NCBI GenBank assembly: GCA_029204225.1
Contig: CM055110.1
Coordinates: forward strand, 37,049,802-37,113,801
From: Diphasiastrum complanatum
Taxonomy: Eukaryota; Streptophyta; Lycopodiopsida; Lycopodiales; Lycopodiaceae
Direction: 5' to 3'
Length of the DNA stretch: 64,000 nt
Numbering within the stretch: the first letter of the stretch is position 1; every line of letters begins with the position of its first letter. Under the pieces are notes generated by a model that was not told where the DNA came from, searched no databases, and saw nothing but the letters and a program-made list of their open reading frames with translations. The position numbers and the translations under genes are program-made. Positions 43,661-54,999 of this stretch are shown piece after piece.

Positions 43661-45240
43661 CAACATGGCCGAGATGAAGAATGGAGGATGTACTTCCAAA
43701 GGCAAGGTGAAGAACAAGGCAAAGCTCAAGTGTTTCTTTTGTGGGAATAAAGGACACTTTGCCTCGGAATGCTACTTGAAGAAAAATCAACAAGCCAATG
43801 GAGATCAAGGGAACATTGCTCAAGAGGAAGAAGATGAGGATGGATTCAACACATCCTTAATGGTTGCATCTACACCAACTTCAAGTCAAGACACATGGTG
43901 GATAGATAGTGGGGCTAGTTCCCACATGTCTTTTAACAAGCATTATTTTTCTACTCTTCTATCTTGTAATGACTCTAAGAAGTCAATATACACTGCTAGT
44001 GATCAAGCATGCAAGATAGATGGCATAGGATCTATTCCTCTTTGCTTAGGCACATCTAAAAGGATAGATCTAGATAGTGTTTTGTATGTTCCTACCATTT
44101 CAAGAAACTTGCTTAGTGTAGGACAATTAATGGACAATGGACTAGATGTACATTTCAAGAATGGAGTTTGTTCCATCTTGAAAAATGATAAGTGCATAGC
44201 TAGTGGCATGAAGCAAGTTAGACTTTTCAAGTTGGATGCTAATGTTGCAAATGAAAGTGTGAACTTGGCTAGGGAGGAGCTATCTCAAGTGGAGCTTTGG
44301 CATAAGAGATAAGGCCATCCTAATCTTCAATCTATGGAGTCAATGGCAAGCAAGGAACTAGCTCTCGGCCTACCAAGAGCTTTCAAAAAGTGTGTAAAGA
44401 TGTGTGAGGCATGTGGCCTTGCAAAGTCACACAAATCTTCTTACAAGAGATCTTCATCAAGATCTCCCTCTCCCTTGGATCTCATACATTTTGATGTACA
44501 TAGTTTTTCACATGCAAGTAATGGAGGTGCCTTGATGTATGTAACTTTTATAGATGATTGTACTAGATTCACATGGATTGAGTTACTATCAAAGAAAAGT
44601 CTTGTTTATGAAGCTTTCATTAAGTTCAAGTCTCTAGTAGAGAAGCAACTTAGTACTTCCATCAAAGCACTAAGATGTGAAAATGGAGGAGAGTACGCCT
44701 GCAATAAAATGAAAGACTTTTGTGAGATCAATGGCATTAAATTGCAATACACTTGTTCCTACACCCCTCAACAAAATGAGGTAGCCGAGAGGAAAAAATA
44801 GGAGTTTATGTGAGTGTGAAAAGTCTTTAGGACTTGATGCATCACTTCCCATCTCATTTTAAAGAGAAGCTATAACATTTGCTAATTACTTGTGTAATAG
44901 ACTTCCTAGTAGTGCTATAGATGGGATCTCACCTTATCAAGTTTTGTTTGGTAAGAAACCCAATGTAAAAGATTCTAAGATCTTTGGATGTATTTGTTAT
45001 GTCCACATCCCTTTGGAGACAAGAAGGAAGGAAGATGCTACCTCCTTTAAAGGGATTTTTGTTGGCTATGGAGAAAATAGCAAGGGCTATAGGATATATG
45101 ATCCTATATCCAAGAAAGTAAAGGTAAGCAAGGATGTACTTTTTGACGAGTCACAATTTGCTAAGAGCTTGTCTAATGGATCCAACCCATTGTGCATTGC
45201 CTTGCACTCGGCAAGAGGCAGGGTTACTTATATAGATTGA
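43655..45240 (+). pseudogene. Ty1/copia gag C-terminus, protease and integrase
   Basis: Order: knuckle CFFCGNKGHFASEC (CX2CX4HX4C, about 43731-43772), protease WWIDSGASSHM (43896-43928), pre-integrase with LWHKR followed by a TAA stop at about 44312 and CEACGLAKSHK, integrase core FIDDCTRFTW (first Asp region), CENGGEY (second Asp) and YTPQQNEVAERKK with a stop at 44799, then C-terminal IFGCICYVHIPLETRRKED and FVGYGENSKGYR. RT is absent downstream. Pol order is therefore scrambled relative to the preceding RT. Confidence 0.92.
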
Positions 45241-45318
45241 CACATTGCTATTCTGAGTCTTCCATAAGTGTCGACTAACTTATGGGACTAATCTGTTTCT
45301 AGCTTTTCAAGAACTTCT

Positions 45319-45418
45319 AACTTAGGATTTAGAACTTCAAATTTCTAAACTTAGGAAAACTTAAGATAAAATATTTCTAATCTTAAGTTTCCTAAGTCTA
45401 AGTTCTAAATCTAAGTTT
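45319..45418. repeat. inverted repeat (foldback) with about 45-bp arms
   Basis: AACTTAGGATTTAGAACTT at the left is mirrored by AAGTTCTAAATCTAAGTT at the right, and inner arms CTTAGGAAAACTTAAGAT and ATCTTAAGTTTCCTAAG pair around a short AAAATATTTCTA loop. It lies between two copia fragments. Confidence 0.8.
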
Positions 45419-45479
45419 AAGCTATTTTATTATTATTTAAGCTTCCACTCATGAACTTACAAAGCACATGCCATGGCTT

Positions 45480-46975
45480 GAAGTTTATTGACAGATACTC
45501 ATATGTGGTCTTACAAAACACATGCCACGGAGTTTTATTATTATTTTCTTACTTTCTTTGTGGTAGCACAGTTGCTAACAATGCTCATGCTAATATTGTA
45601 CAAAGTCTTGTCATTCAAAAAAGAATATAGGCTTCAAGCAAGAGGTGGATCTACATCAACATCTGAAGTTGGAGAGGAGGCTATGTTCATCAAGGGCAAA
45701 AGAAAAAGTAAGTGGTCCAAAGGGCAAGATCAAGGGGAGGCTTTTTCAAATGGCAAAAAGAAAGATAGGTCAAAGCGTTCTATTGTGGCACCAAAGGACA
45801 CTTTGCAAGTGAGTGCTAGAAGAAGGAGAGAGATCAAGGAGACTAGCAAGGTAATCTTATTGATGATGAAGATGGTTTGGATTGTCAAAACACAAATGAT
45901 GATGACTTTGTGATGTCTTCATGTATGCTTGCAAATGATGAAAATCTAGATCCATGTTGGATTGATAGTGGTGCAAGCTCACACATGACTTTCACAAAGA
46001 GTACTTCACTTATTTGTTGGCATATGGAGATGACAAGAAGGTGATCTACACGGCCAATGATGGTGAGTGTGCAATCACAATGATTGGCACAATTACTATT
46101 TCTCTCTCTACAAATAGGAATGTTCATTTGAAGGATGTTTTGTTCATACCTTCCATTACCAAGTATTTACTTAGTGTGAGTCAATTTCTAATATAAGTAA
46201 AGGTTTCAAATTTGAGTTTGATGGAGATTCTTGCATGATCAAAAGGAAGGATGTCTTGATTGCAAAAGGTAAAAGGCAAGGGAAGTTGTTCAAACTAGAT
46301 GCTTGTGTTAGTGCGAACCAAGTTGGATGTATGGAAAGTGAGCAAATACCTATTCAAGAGGCTTGGCATAAAAGGATGGGGCACCTCAACTTCAAGTCAT
46401 TGGAGGTAATGGCTAAGAATCAAGTTGTGATTGGCCTTCCAAGATCCTTAACTAGCATCAATCATGTTTGTGAGTCTTGTGCTTTGTCAAAGTCACATAG
46501 ACTACCTTATACTAGATCTACAAAGCCTTTTCAAGTTGTACTTCATATATTCATGAAATTACTACAATTAGCAATAGTGGAACTAAGATGTATGTAACTT
46601 TAATTGATGATTTTAGTAGATTTTGTTGGATCTATATACTAGAGAGCAAAGATGAAGTGTATGATGTCTTTGTGAAGTTCAAGAATGCAAGGGAGAACCA
46701 ATTTTCCACAAAGATCAAGTGCTTGAGGAGTGGCAATGGTGGAGAATACATATCTACCGATCATGAGATCAAGAGGGAGTACACAACTCCAAGGACACCA
46801 CAATAAAATGGAGTGGCAGAAAGAAGAAATAGGACTTTATGTGAAAGTGCAAAAGCCATGAGGTTAGGTGCTAATCTTCCAAAACCATTTTGGGATCAAG
46901 CTCTGTTGTGTGCTAACTTTCTATGAAATAGGTGGCCGAGTGCTATGTTGGACGGAAGAACACTACAAAACGCGC
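45480..46975 (+). pseudogene. Ty1/copia gag C-terminus, protease and integrase, second unit
   Basis: Knuckle CFYCGTKGHFASEC (about 45775-45817) with a stop after it, protease CWIDSGASSHMTF (45955-45993), pre-integrase AWHKRMGHLNFKS and CESCALSKSHR, then core LIDDFSRFCWIY, CLRSGNGGEY (Asp replaced by Gly, DNGGEY to GNGGEY), TPRTPQ with a stop, and GVAERRNRTLCESAKAM. It closely resembles the minus-strand integrase at 29161-30012. It is cut at about 46975 by gypsy sequence. RT is missing. Confidence 0.9.
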
Positions 46976-46984
46976 TCATTCTGA

Positions 46985-48330
46985 CATGTGGTTCGACGGA
47001 TTTCAACAAAAAATTGAAAAACAAATAAAATTAAAAATCATTGAGATCAGACTTGCTGAACTGGCGGAGCAGGCTGCCAAAACTTGTGTAATCGGTTGTC
47101 ATTCACTAGAGTATCAAATCGTTTTCCATCCAAGTGCTCAAGAATTATTGTGCCATAGTTCAGGATTTCCCTTATTTTATATGGGCCTTCACCGGTAAAC
47201 TTCAATTTTCCCTTCATCATCTTGGTTTTGTACATAGTACGAGATCTCTTGCTTTCAGATCCTTTTTGTGCAATGGACAATCGTGTCATGTCTTGCGGCG
47301 GGCTTTTTCTACTGCTAACGTGTGAACTGCCATCAATCGGGTTTCACACAATTTGTGCAATGCCTCATGACGTAGTTGTAAAGGCCTATCATCATTTAAT
47401 CGTTCTGTTGCTGCTATGCGTAAAGATGACATTAAAAATTCAATCGGCATGACAACATCTTGACCATAAACCAGTTGAAAGGGTGTTTGATTTGTACTAT
47501 TTTTGTAAATAGTTCTGAATGCCCATAACGCTGCATACAGTCTATGTTCCCAATCAGACCGACTCGCTTCAACTGTCTTCGTCATAATAGTGCAAAGAAT
47601 CTTATTGGAAGATTCAGCTTGGCCATTCCCTCTGGGATTGTAGGGAGTACTAAATTTCCAGTAAACACTTTATTGTTTGGTTAACAAAGTGTGTACTTTG
47701 GTCGCTGACAATCTCGATCGGAGATCCAAATTTGATTATAATAGTTTCATAGAGAAACTTGGCCGTAGATTTTGCATCAGCAACTTTGACAGCTTTGGCT
47801 TCAACCCACTTGGTCATATAGTCAGTTGCTACGATAATGTATCAGGCCTGAGATCCTTGCGTGACAGGATGAATAGGACCAACATAATCCAGTCTCCATT
47901 TTTCAAGTGGTGCTTGCAATAAAACCGGATGCAAGGGTCCATAGTTCTATCTAGTAGGCCGTTGTGCTCACTAGCAAACATCACATGTCGGAATATAAGT
48001 TTTTGTGTCCTTATGAAGCGTAGGCCACCAACACCCTGATTGCAAAAGTTTGCAAACTGTAATATCTGTAGAGAAGTGTCCTCCGTCCATGCCATCACGT
48101 GAAAAAATGTTTAAATTTGGTATTTCATGTGGTAACACACATCTACGTAGAATATTGTCTGATCGACGATGATACCATTATTTTGCAATCAATTGATAAG
48201 GTCGAGCCTTATGAATCAAATGTCACTTCTATACTTTTTCAAAGAGTCATTCGGTTGTCCTAGCATTAGGTACTCAACAATATCCACTACCCACTCAGGT
48301 ACTACTTCTACATAGTGTTGAAATTTGTCA
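46985..48330 (-). pseudogene. Ty3/gypsy integrase
   Basis: In minus order: core LDYVGPIHPV (first Asp, about 47880-47905), TDYMTKWVEAKAV, VSDQSTHFVNQTI (second Asp, about 47690-47712), then 47585-47286 with WEHRLYAALWAFRTIYKN and TPFQLVYGQDVVMP, and C-terminal 47289-47047 with MKGKLKFTGEGPYKI and VNDNRLHKFW. It probably belongs to the same family as the gypsy element at 32.5-42.8 kb. The last 600 bp are duplicated at 55370-55905. Confidence 0.9.
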
Positions 48331-48873
48331 CTTCTCACTTGACATTGGTTATTGTAAATAATGATCAAATATTAGAACAATGTTGATGATTAGATTTCAC
48401 ACGTGTGGAGCCTGTTCCCATGTGTGAAAGGAAGTACTTTTCGTACTTGTATATGTATTTAAATTGATTTTGTATCAATCTAGTTAGTGTGAACATGTTA
48501 TGACTAGTTTTTAGTCAAGTTGACTAGTCACCTAGAAATTAGCTTTTCCTTGCATGTGCATGAGTAAATGCTCCCACATGGCAAGTTTGTGAAAAATGCA
48601 AAAGTTTTGTTGAAATTGATAGGGTTAATCCAAATCAAAGCCAAAATTAGTAGTTTTTTGGAAACTAGTCAAATTTTGTGTAGCGAGTTGGATTTGATAG
48701 CTACTCTCAAAATTTTTGGTCCAGATCTTGTTGTGGGCTGTAGGAACCCTTCCTTCACACGTGTGAGGCCATACGGCTCCGGTTTTGACTGAGAAATTTC
48801 AAAAATTTGTAGAATTTGACTCACATACCCAATTTGAGTGATTTTTAGTGCAAAATCAAGCATTTTCTATAGT
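48331..48873. other. gene-free stretch
   Basis: No coding sequence. Contains ACACGTGTG palindromes (about 48398 and 48757) like those in the copia LTRs, but I could not align it to any LTR in the window. Confidence 0.4.
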
Positions 48874-50664
48874 AATGTTTTGTTTTGCTTTTTTTAAATG
48901 TAAGTGCAACTTTGCAAATAATATTCTTTATTCGATTCATGTGCTAAGCTAATTGAATGTTGTGTTGAAACATGAGGATCTTTTTCAATAATTGAGAATA
49001 ATTTCTATGGCGGCACATGCTTATTGATGTACTTTTGTTAAAAGAAATATAATATAATAAATTACTATTTTGGCCGGAAGGAGATATAATTACTAATGAA
49101 TGTGAAGTCATTTCTTGTTGTTTGCTACATTTGCATTTGTTTATTTGTAAGTTATTACTACATGCCTCCCAACAAAAATCTTAATTACTTACATTTGTCA
49201 TCTATAAATTTGACTTGTGTAAATGTTTGTGATTTCATAACACGAGATTAGGTCACCACAAGCAGAGAAAAATTATTCATGCTTATTTATTTTCCTCTAT
49301 TTTCTTGTCGTCATATAATTACATTTTAATCCTTTTTTGAGATTGTATGTTTGTGAGTTTTGGTAAGTTTGGAGATATATTAGATATGTTTGACAATTTG
49401 CTTCAACGCCACAAAGTTTGTCATCATCACTCAATTTTTTTATCTAGAGGTTATTGGATTCTTTACCAAAATTGACTATTTGGTTTTTTTTCATTCAAAA
49501 ACAAAATAGGTATTAGAACTAATAAAGAGAATGATACACAACCAATATTAAATCTCCAAAATGAATAGAAATTTTTATAGCTTATTTGAGCAATTTGTGG
49601 TAGTTCACAGTATAAAGGATTTTACAATTCAATATGATAATAATAAGAAAATTGTTGAGTATTCCATACAAACTACAAAAACCATATACGGATCATTCAT
49701 GATGAAAAAACGTGTGTGTTGTGTAGTCTCTTTGCTATGTTGTGTGGTCTCTGTCACTCTATGTTGTGTAGTACCCTCTCTCTTCTATACAATTATAGTT
49801 TGAGCAGAGTTTAATGTAAGGACAGTTTATTTTATGGGGACCGTCCTTTCAAGTTTTAAAGGAGTCCCCACCACACTAGACTGTAGACTGCGTGGCTGGC
49901 TGAGGATTTCGGAGGCCGTGTACAAGAGGAAGTGGAATTCAATTGTAGAGGGCCTAAGGCAAGCACAGGCAAGTCAGCCAGCAGGCCCTACACATAGAGC
50001 CGTCACGGGAATGCTTAAGGTTAGGGGAATGGGCTCCTCTTATTTTTAGCACCCTATGGGTGCTGGCACGCGTCAGGGTGGGCCAGGCAGGGAGTTTTTT
50101 TTTTTTTTTTTTACCGGTTGCCCTGGTGCCACGTGTCGGGCACCAGTGTTTATCCCATAAGCAAATCTCTGAGATAAACCAGTACCTATATATAACTAAA
50201 CCCACCTGCTTAATCACATGTGTGCAGGTGGGTGAGAAGCTGCCCAGTGCCACCTGCCCGGTTCTCGGTGCCACCTGGGCCTGCCCGACGCCACCCACCT
50301 AGGGTTGGTGCCCCTGCCCGACGCCACCTGCGCTGCCTCCCTGGTGCCACCTGGGCACTGCTCGGCGCCACCCACCTGGCGCTGGTGCCCCTGCCCCCTG
50401 GCGCCATGGCAACCGCTTGTGCCTTTTTGGCCAGCCCCTGGCTGGCGCACCCTGACGCGCCAGGGTGCTAAAATTATGTGGAGGCCAGGGAAATGCTTAA
50501 GGAGTGCATTCCACAACAGGGCCTACACATAGAGCCGTCAGGTGAATGCTTAAGATCAGGGGAATGCTTAAGGAGTGCACTCCAGGGGCACATGCACTGC
50601 TAGCCTCACTCCATCCAAGGGCTCCATCCAAAGTTGATGGATGCTAGCTCACTCCATCCAAGGG
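48874..50664 (+). repeat. 1.75-kb direct duplication, copy 1
   Basis: Colinear and nearly identical to 60321-62079. Both start at ATGTTTTGTTTTGCTT and end within CACTCCATCCAAGGGC. Content is an AT-rich left part, an inner repeated GTTGTGTAGTCTC-type stretch, a GC-rich terminal-inverted-repeat element, and CACATAGAGCCGTCA...GAATGCTTAAG boxes repeated on either side of that element. The 80-codon frame at 49561-49803 is open in both copies but has a Cys/Val-rich low-complexity end and no recognisable domain. Confidence 0.9.
50044..50473. mobile_element. small TIR element (MITE-like), 430 bp
   Basis: The left end TTTTAGCACCCT continues with GCGTCAGGGTGGGCCAGGC; the right end is its imperfect complement, finishing AGGGTGCTAAAA. 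Both sides are flanked by TTAT (50040-50043 and 50474-50477). The inside is GC-rich with repeated GGTGCCACCTG and GGCGCCA motifs and encodes no transposase. Confidence 0.75.
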
Positions 50665-50799
50665 CTCCATCCAAAGTTGATGGATGGAGTTGACGGAGAA
50701 GAAATATATCTCTCCCCTTAGATGGTGTGGACTGTGCAGGAGAGGCATCGCAGGTGCTCTGAGGTGCACTCTCTAATGAGAGACGTCGAAAAGAGGACA

Positions 50800-50895
50800 G
50801 GTGCGGGTGCGGGTGCGGCTGGTGCGCTGAAGGCTGGAGCCCGAATGCAAGGCTGAGCGGTGAGCAGGGGGTGGAGATGAGGGCGACAACCGAGA
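50800..50895 (+). repeat. repeat shared with 20340-20457
   Basis: GGCTGGTGCGCTGAAGGCTGGAGCCC and GGTGGAGATGAGGGCGAC match the flank of the LTR pair at 20458. This copy is not interrupted by an LTR. Confidence 0.65.
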
Positions 50896-51083
50896 GACAC
50901 CTGCCAAGTGTCTAGAACATAATTTGCATAATCATGACTCATTGAAAAAAGTTATGTTAGACATTAGAATAGAATCTAAGCAAATGCAAGTAATATTGCA
51001 TTCTATTCGTTCTGAGAATTTACAGTTATTGAAAGATGTGGAAATATTAAAAAAGAAAGCTAAAAACAAAAAACAAAAGTGAC
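50895..51083 (+). other. short open coiled-coil-like segment
   Basis: About 60 open codons read from CLEHNLHNHDSLKKVMLDIR to a Lys-rich end and TGA at 51081. Heptad-like Leu/Ile spacing is visible. It has no start codon context and may be an exon remnant; the protein is not recognised. Confidence 0.25.
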
Positions 51084-51237
51084 AATCTTGCAAGGATATT
51101 CATAATTTCTCAAGAGGAGATTACAGAAAAAGAAGGATTTGTGCATTCAACTAAGTATTTTGTTATTTTTTTCAGTTGATTAATTTATTTTCTAATATGT
51201 TTTCTTTCTATGTAGGTCTACGTTGGTTGAAACTAAG

Positions 51238-51976
51238 TGTAGTGGGTTTCTTCCTTGCCTAACCTGAATCCAAGATCTAGTCAATCTATCATCAAAGAGA
51301 CAGAGTTAGTTGTCACACGTAGGTTCATTCCCATGAGAGCAATAGTTTAGTTCATATTTCAACATGAATGGATGATTCACATCTGACTCTACATCCATTA
51401 ACCCTATTCATTAACACTACACATCCCTTAACACTACACATCCATAACAGAAATAGCTTACTTTTTCTCTCTCTCATAAAAAGTATAATAACATACAATC
51501 CTAATAACATTCAGATCCCACAATTGATAAATCCAAATAAGCATGAGAGATGGAGGAAAAGTGAAAGAGAGCAAGGACATTCATCAATCCATTTATGAAG
51601 AAAACCAATCTGCTTTATTGAAATGAGGAATTGAACATGAGGAGCAGCTCGAGTTGCTCCCTTCTTATAGTTAGGAGGAGGACCCTGGCCTCTGAATCCT
51701 ATTGGTCCAGCCTTGTCTCTCTTTTTATTCAAATTTAAAAAAGTGTGGAAACCATCAAAATTGGAGGGAAATCCAACTTTATTCACTAACTTGACATTTA
51801 GGCTCTGCGACATTAAAAGTCCCGCAAAAAGGCCTAAAATCCTTTTATTAACTTTTAACTGATCAATCAAATAACTATGTGATCATCGGGTTGGACTTAC
51901 ACACGCAGGGTGCCAAATCCCTCTCACTTATTAACTAGGGTTAGGTTTGCCTTGGGATTCGCAAACCCTCCATTAG
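51238..51976 (-). mobile_element. Ty3/gypsy 3' LTR (minus)
   Basis: Reverse complement is colinear with the LTR at 32495-33216, including the GGGTTTGCGAATCCCAAGGC start region, the TTAATGTCGCAG segment and the CCCACTACA end. A purine tract adjoins its start and no primer site follows its end, so it is the 3' LTR of a minus-strand element whose body lies to the right. Confidence 0.9.
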
Positions 51977-52482
51977 TATCCCCCACCAAAACTGGTGGCG
52001 GTCCCACGACACCTGTAGTATGCAGTTATTAGGGACTTTTATTGGCTGCACCTTCTCCATAAAGTCGAGGCGTGTAGTATTAGAATCCAAATTGTGTGGC
52101 AGGAAATAATGGTGGGCTCCGGCAATCCACTTTGAGGTTGTCCATGAGGTGAAGCATGATTCCCAGGAGCCTCCCATCATAGCCGCATGAAAGTATAAAC
52201 GAGCAACCGGTAGCTGATCTTTGATTTGCTTTGAAATCATCGGCTTATTTGGATCGAATGCCAGAGGAGGGAGGCAATCATCCCATCTAGTTGCCACTGA
52301 CACCACCAGAGTTAGATCTTTAGCAAACATTGCCGATTGTCACACCGTTGGATCTGGAGAGTAAACATACTCTCTCTGATAGGCTTGTAATGCACGGTGG
52401 AAATCCATGGAGATGGTCCAGTTGTAAGGCTGATGGATGATTGTCCAATTGGGCGTATGGATGGTGATCTTGTCCATAGCCA
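51941..52482 (-). pseudogene. gypsy extra ORF (second), about 180 codons
   Basis: From MDKITIHTPNWTIIHQPYNW near 52480 the frame runs through DFHRALQAYQREYVYSPDP, a stop, and then MFAKDLTLVVSVATRWDDCL to a stop at 51941, overlapping the purine tract and LTR start. Trp/Tyr-rich with no recognised domain. It follows a coiled-coil ORF and lies between integrase and the 3' LTR. Confidence 0.5.
51979..51990 (-). promoter_or_regulatory. polypurine tract
   Basis: The minus strand reads TTTGGTGGGGGA immediately before the LTR. Confidence 0.75.
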
Positions 52483-52495
52483 ACCCCAAATCTTT

Positions 52496-53740
52496 TCATT
52501 TATTTTTTCGCAGCATTGGCACGTAATAGGGATCTACCCGCAACTGGCAAGGGCTGGCGACGTAACTCCTAAATGATTCCGAAATTTTCTCAAAAATTGT
52601 GAGTCTCCATGCTGGCTGCTCTCCCAATGCAGGTATTTTGTCCAACTCTTTGCCAGCCTCGATCTCAGAGGTCTTAAACTTCGGAACCCATCCACCACGC
52701 GAGGACTCATGCGGATGTTGCTTTAAGAAGGTCTGGATCTGGTCCTCGACGCTGATGGGCCTTCTGAATAGAGGTGTTGTCCTTGATGAGGATGGACCCG
52801 CTTGGACTGCCGGTATGATTGGCGGTTGGTCTGCTATATCTGGAGCATCCCCCTGGTCCATGCACGAATCTGCCCCTGTATCCATTGGTATAGCTTCTTG
52901 GTGCGGAGAGGAGAATTGCGGCATGACTGGTACGGGGATTTGTGGTCTGGCTTCCAACACTCGAGCGGCTGCTGTTTCATAGGCGATGATGGTCTCTTTT
53001 GCCTTTGCCAACTCGGTTGAAGCTGCTCTTTTGAACCTATCAAAGCGGCCTTGGAATCCCTGAAGGGCCACTTTGTAGGTCTCCACTTTTTTGAGCAAAT
53101 ATAAAATCTTCGTCGGTGTGACCGGATGATCAGGTATTTGTGTTTGAAGATATGCATCACGCTCAAGGGTGGTCACATCCAATTCACCTTGAAGCCATGT
53201 GCAATCTTGTTCAGCCATCTGTAATTGCCCCTGCAGCAGCTGCACCTGTTGCTTGGCATCTTGCACTACCTTATCGACCTGATCTTGTGCGGTTGTCAGG
53301 GCGTTTTGCAGGGAGCTGATGTATTCTTCCAAGAGATTAGCTTGTTGCTGGGCCAACTTCTTTTCAGCTTCAGCCTTGTCTTCATGTTGTTTGGCTATCT
53401 TCAACTCTCAATCCAGCTGGACAATTTTCTGGCTGATCAAAGTGCTTTCGGACCCCAGATTAGAGATTCTCTGCTCCATTTCCTTCTTCTTATCCAGCAT
53501 CGACTTGATCACTTGCTCAAGGCTTGAAACCAAACCGAGAGCATCACCAGAATCGACGATCGTGGAGGCGGCAGCAGTAGGAGGACCTGATGGAACTGTC
53601 CTTGGTTGGTGTGAAATAGGTGCCACTAGCTATTCTTCTTCAAAAATGTCCTCCTCTTCAAATCCTTCAAGCACTGTGACGTCGAACTGTTTGGGTGATT
53701 TTATAGCTTTGTCGACCCGAAGTGCGGCTGGGCTACCTTC
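52496..53740 (-). pseudogene. gypsy extra ORF with long coiled coil
   Basis: A frame of about 400 codons interrupted by two stops (near 53627 and at 53405). The N-terminal part contains an acidic LEGFEEEDIFEEE and a Ser/Pro/Ala segment. A heptad-rich helix of about 110 residues follows, from MLDKKKEMEQRISNLGSE through EKKLAQQQANLLEEYI to LQGQLQMAEQD. A Pro-rich linker and a C-terminal WVPKFKTSEIEAGKEL and YYVPMLRKNK region complete it. No RT, integrase or transmembrane segment is visible. It sits where Athila-like elements carry an env-like ORF, but lacks env features such as a signal peptide or membrane anchor. Confidence 0.6.
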
Positions 53741-54975
53741 CGTGTGAGATTGCTGGCTGACATCTTCAACACCAACAGTAGATTCATGGATATGTCCGAA
53801 TCCTCTTCCAGGGGATTGGAGTTCAAAGGGCGCAGGGCTCTAGGACATTTCAAAAAATCGAACATATTCATAAAGAACTGTGTGTTTGGTGAGGTGGCTT
53901 CAGTGTGCGGGGGTGAGGCGGCTTGGGCAACTGTGATGGGAATGGTAGGCCCAATGGTCACAAACTCTCCTGGTATGGAAGCAGTGGCGAGGGAAGCATC
54001 AGAGGCTAGGGGGATGGCAAGTTCAGTGTGAACAGCAGTAGGGGTTGGATGCGCAGCTGACGAGGTATGCCTAGTGCGACGTCGTGATGCGGAAGGCAAG
54101 TCAAGAATGACGATCTCGCAGCGTGGACGACGACGTCTATGAGAGCTTGAGGCCTGGTGAGACGATTCTGTCGGTGCTTCTTCGTAGACCGAAAGCATAG
54201 AATCTAGGTGGAAGCCATGGATTCTGTTTTTCAAGTGAGAAGCAGATAAAAGGGACAATAAAGAGTCAGCAGCGAACTATTGCTTAGTATTGGCCTTAAT
54301 AGCTCGTTTGAGCTCACCAGAAACAGTCTTGAACCAATTATATAGTTCAAGAGGGACTTTGGCCAACTTGGCATGGGAATCCACTATCCTATGGAGGATC
54401 TGTGATGTGATGCGATCTAACTAAGGTTGCCAACCATCAGGAAGTTGTTCAGTAGCTGGGCAACCACATGGATTGAAGGCTCAGTGATGGCTTCCAACAG
54501 GTATCCGTCATTGGTCCAGTGCAAATCGTTGGTGGGGTCAATATATGGCTTGATGGCTTGTTTGGCGTGCTTGTGATTGGGTGAGGCTTGTGTGCCAGAT
54601 GCTATACCTATGGCTACAAGGGCGGCCTTAGTGACGTGCACCTTGTGTGTGGCTCCCTAGAAAGTGATATAAGATTTGGATTTCTCTTCCTTCCATGAAG
54701 GCAAGAGTGATGAAATCCATATCGATACGACCTGAAAAGACTTTCTCATGAATACCCATTGCAGTGAGCAAAGGCTCTGCAAGGGTCATCCACTGAGTGA
54801 CCATGCTTGTGCTAGGAAGAATCATGATGTCCGTTGTAGATGGGACATCACGATGGATAGTATAGCGTGGAGACTGGGAAGTATCGGTAGAAGATATGGT
54901 GATCAGAAAGGGAATATAAAACGTGTGAAAATGTATCAGAAAGCAATTCAGGAATTTATGGAAGACTACAGACAA
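53701..54975 (-). pseudogene. gypsy extra ORF, N-terminal portion
   Basis: Three frames (54975-54628, 54641-54417, 54258-53701) read as one broken protein. The first has VTQWMTLAEPLLTAMGIHEK and FITLAFMEGREIQILYHFLG. The second has VTKAALVAIGIASGTQA and LEAITEPSIHVVAQLLNNFL. The third has a basic RRRRPRCEIVILDLPSASRR patch that could be a nuclear-localisation signal, then an Ala/Thr/Pro-rich tail. It is probably the upstream half of the coiled-coil ORF. No family is recognised. Confidence 0.5.
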
Positions 54976-54999
54976 TCTAATTTTAGCATTTTAAGATCA

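Noticed and set aside
49561-49803. 80-codon ORF conserved in both copies of the 1.75-kb duplication
   Set aside because: The duplication is recent enough to preserve any frame, and the Cys/Val-rich end reflects a local GTTGTGTAGTCTC repeat.
50210-50516. Pro/Ala/Gly-rich ORFs on both strands
   Set aside because: They are shadows of the GC-rich repeat core of the TIR element; length and frame differ in the second copy.
52599-54031. Plus-strand ORFs of 95-142 codons
   Set aside because: They mirror the minus-strand coiled-coil ORFs and show no independent motif.
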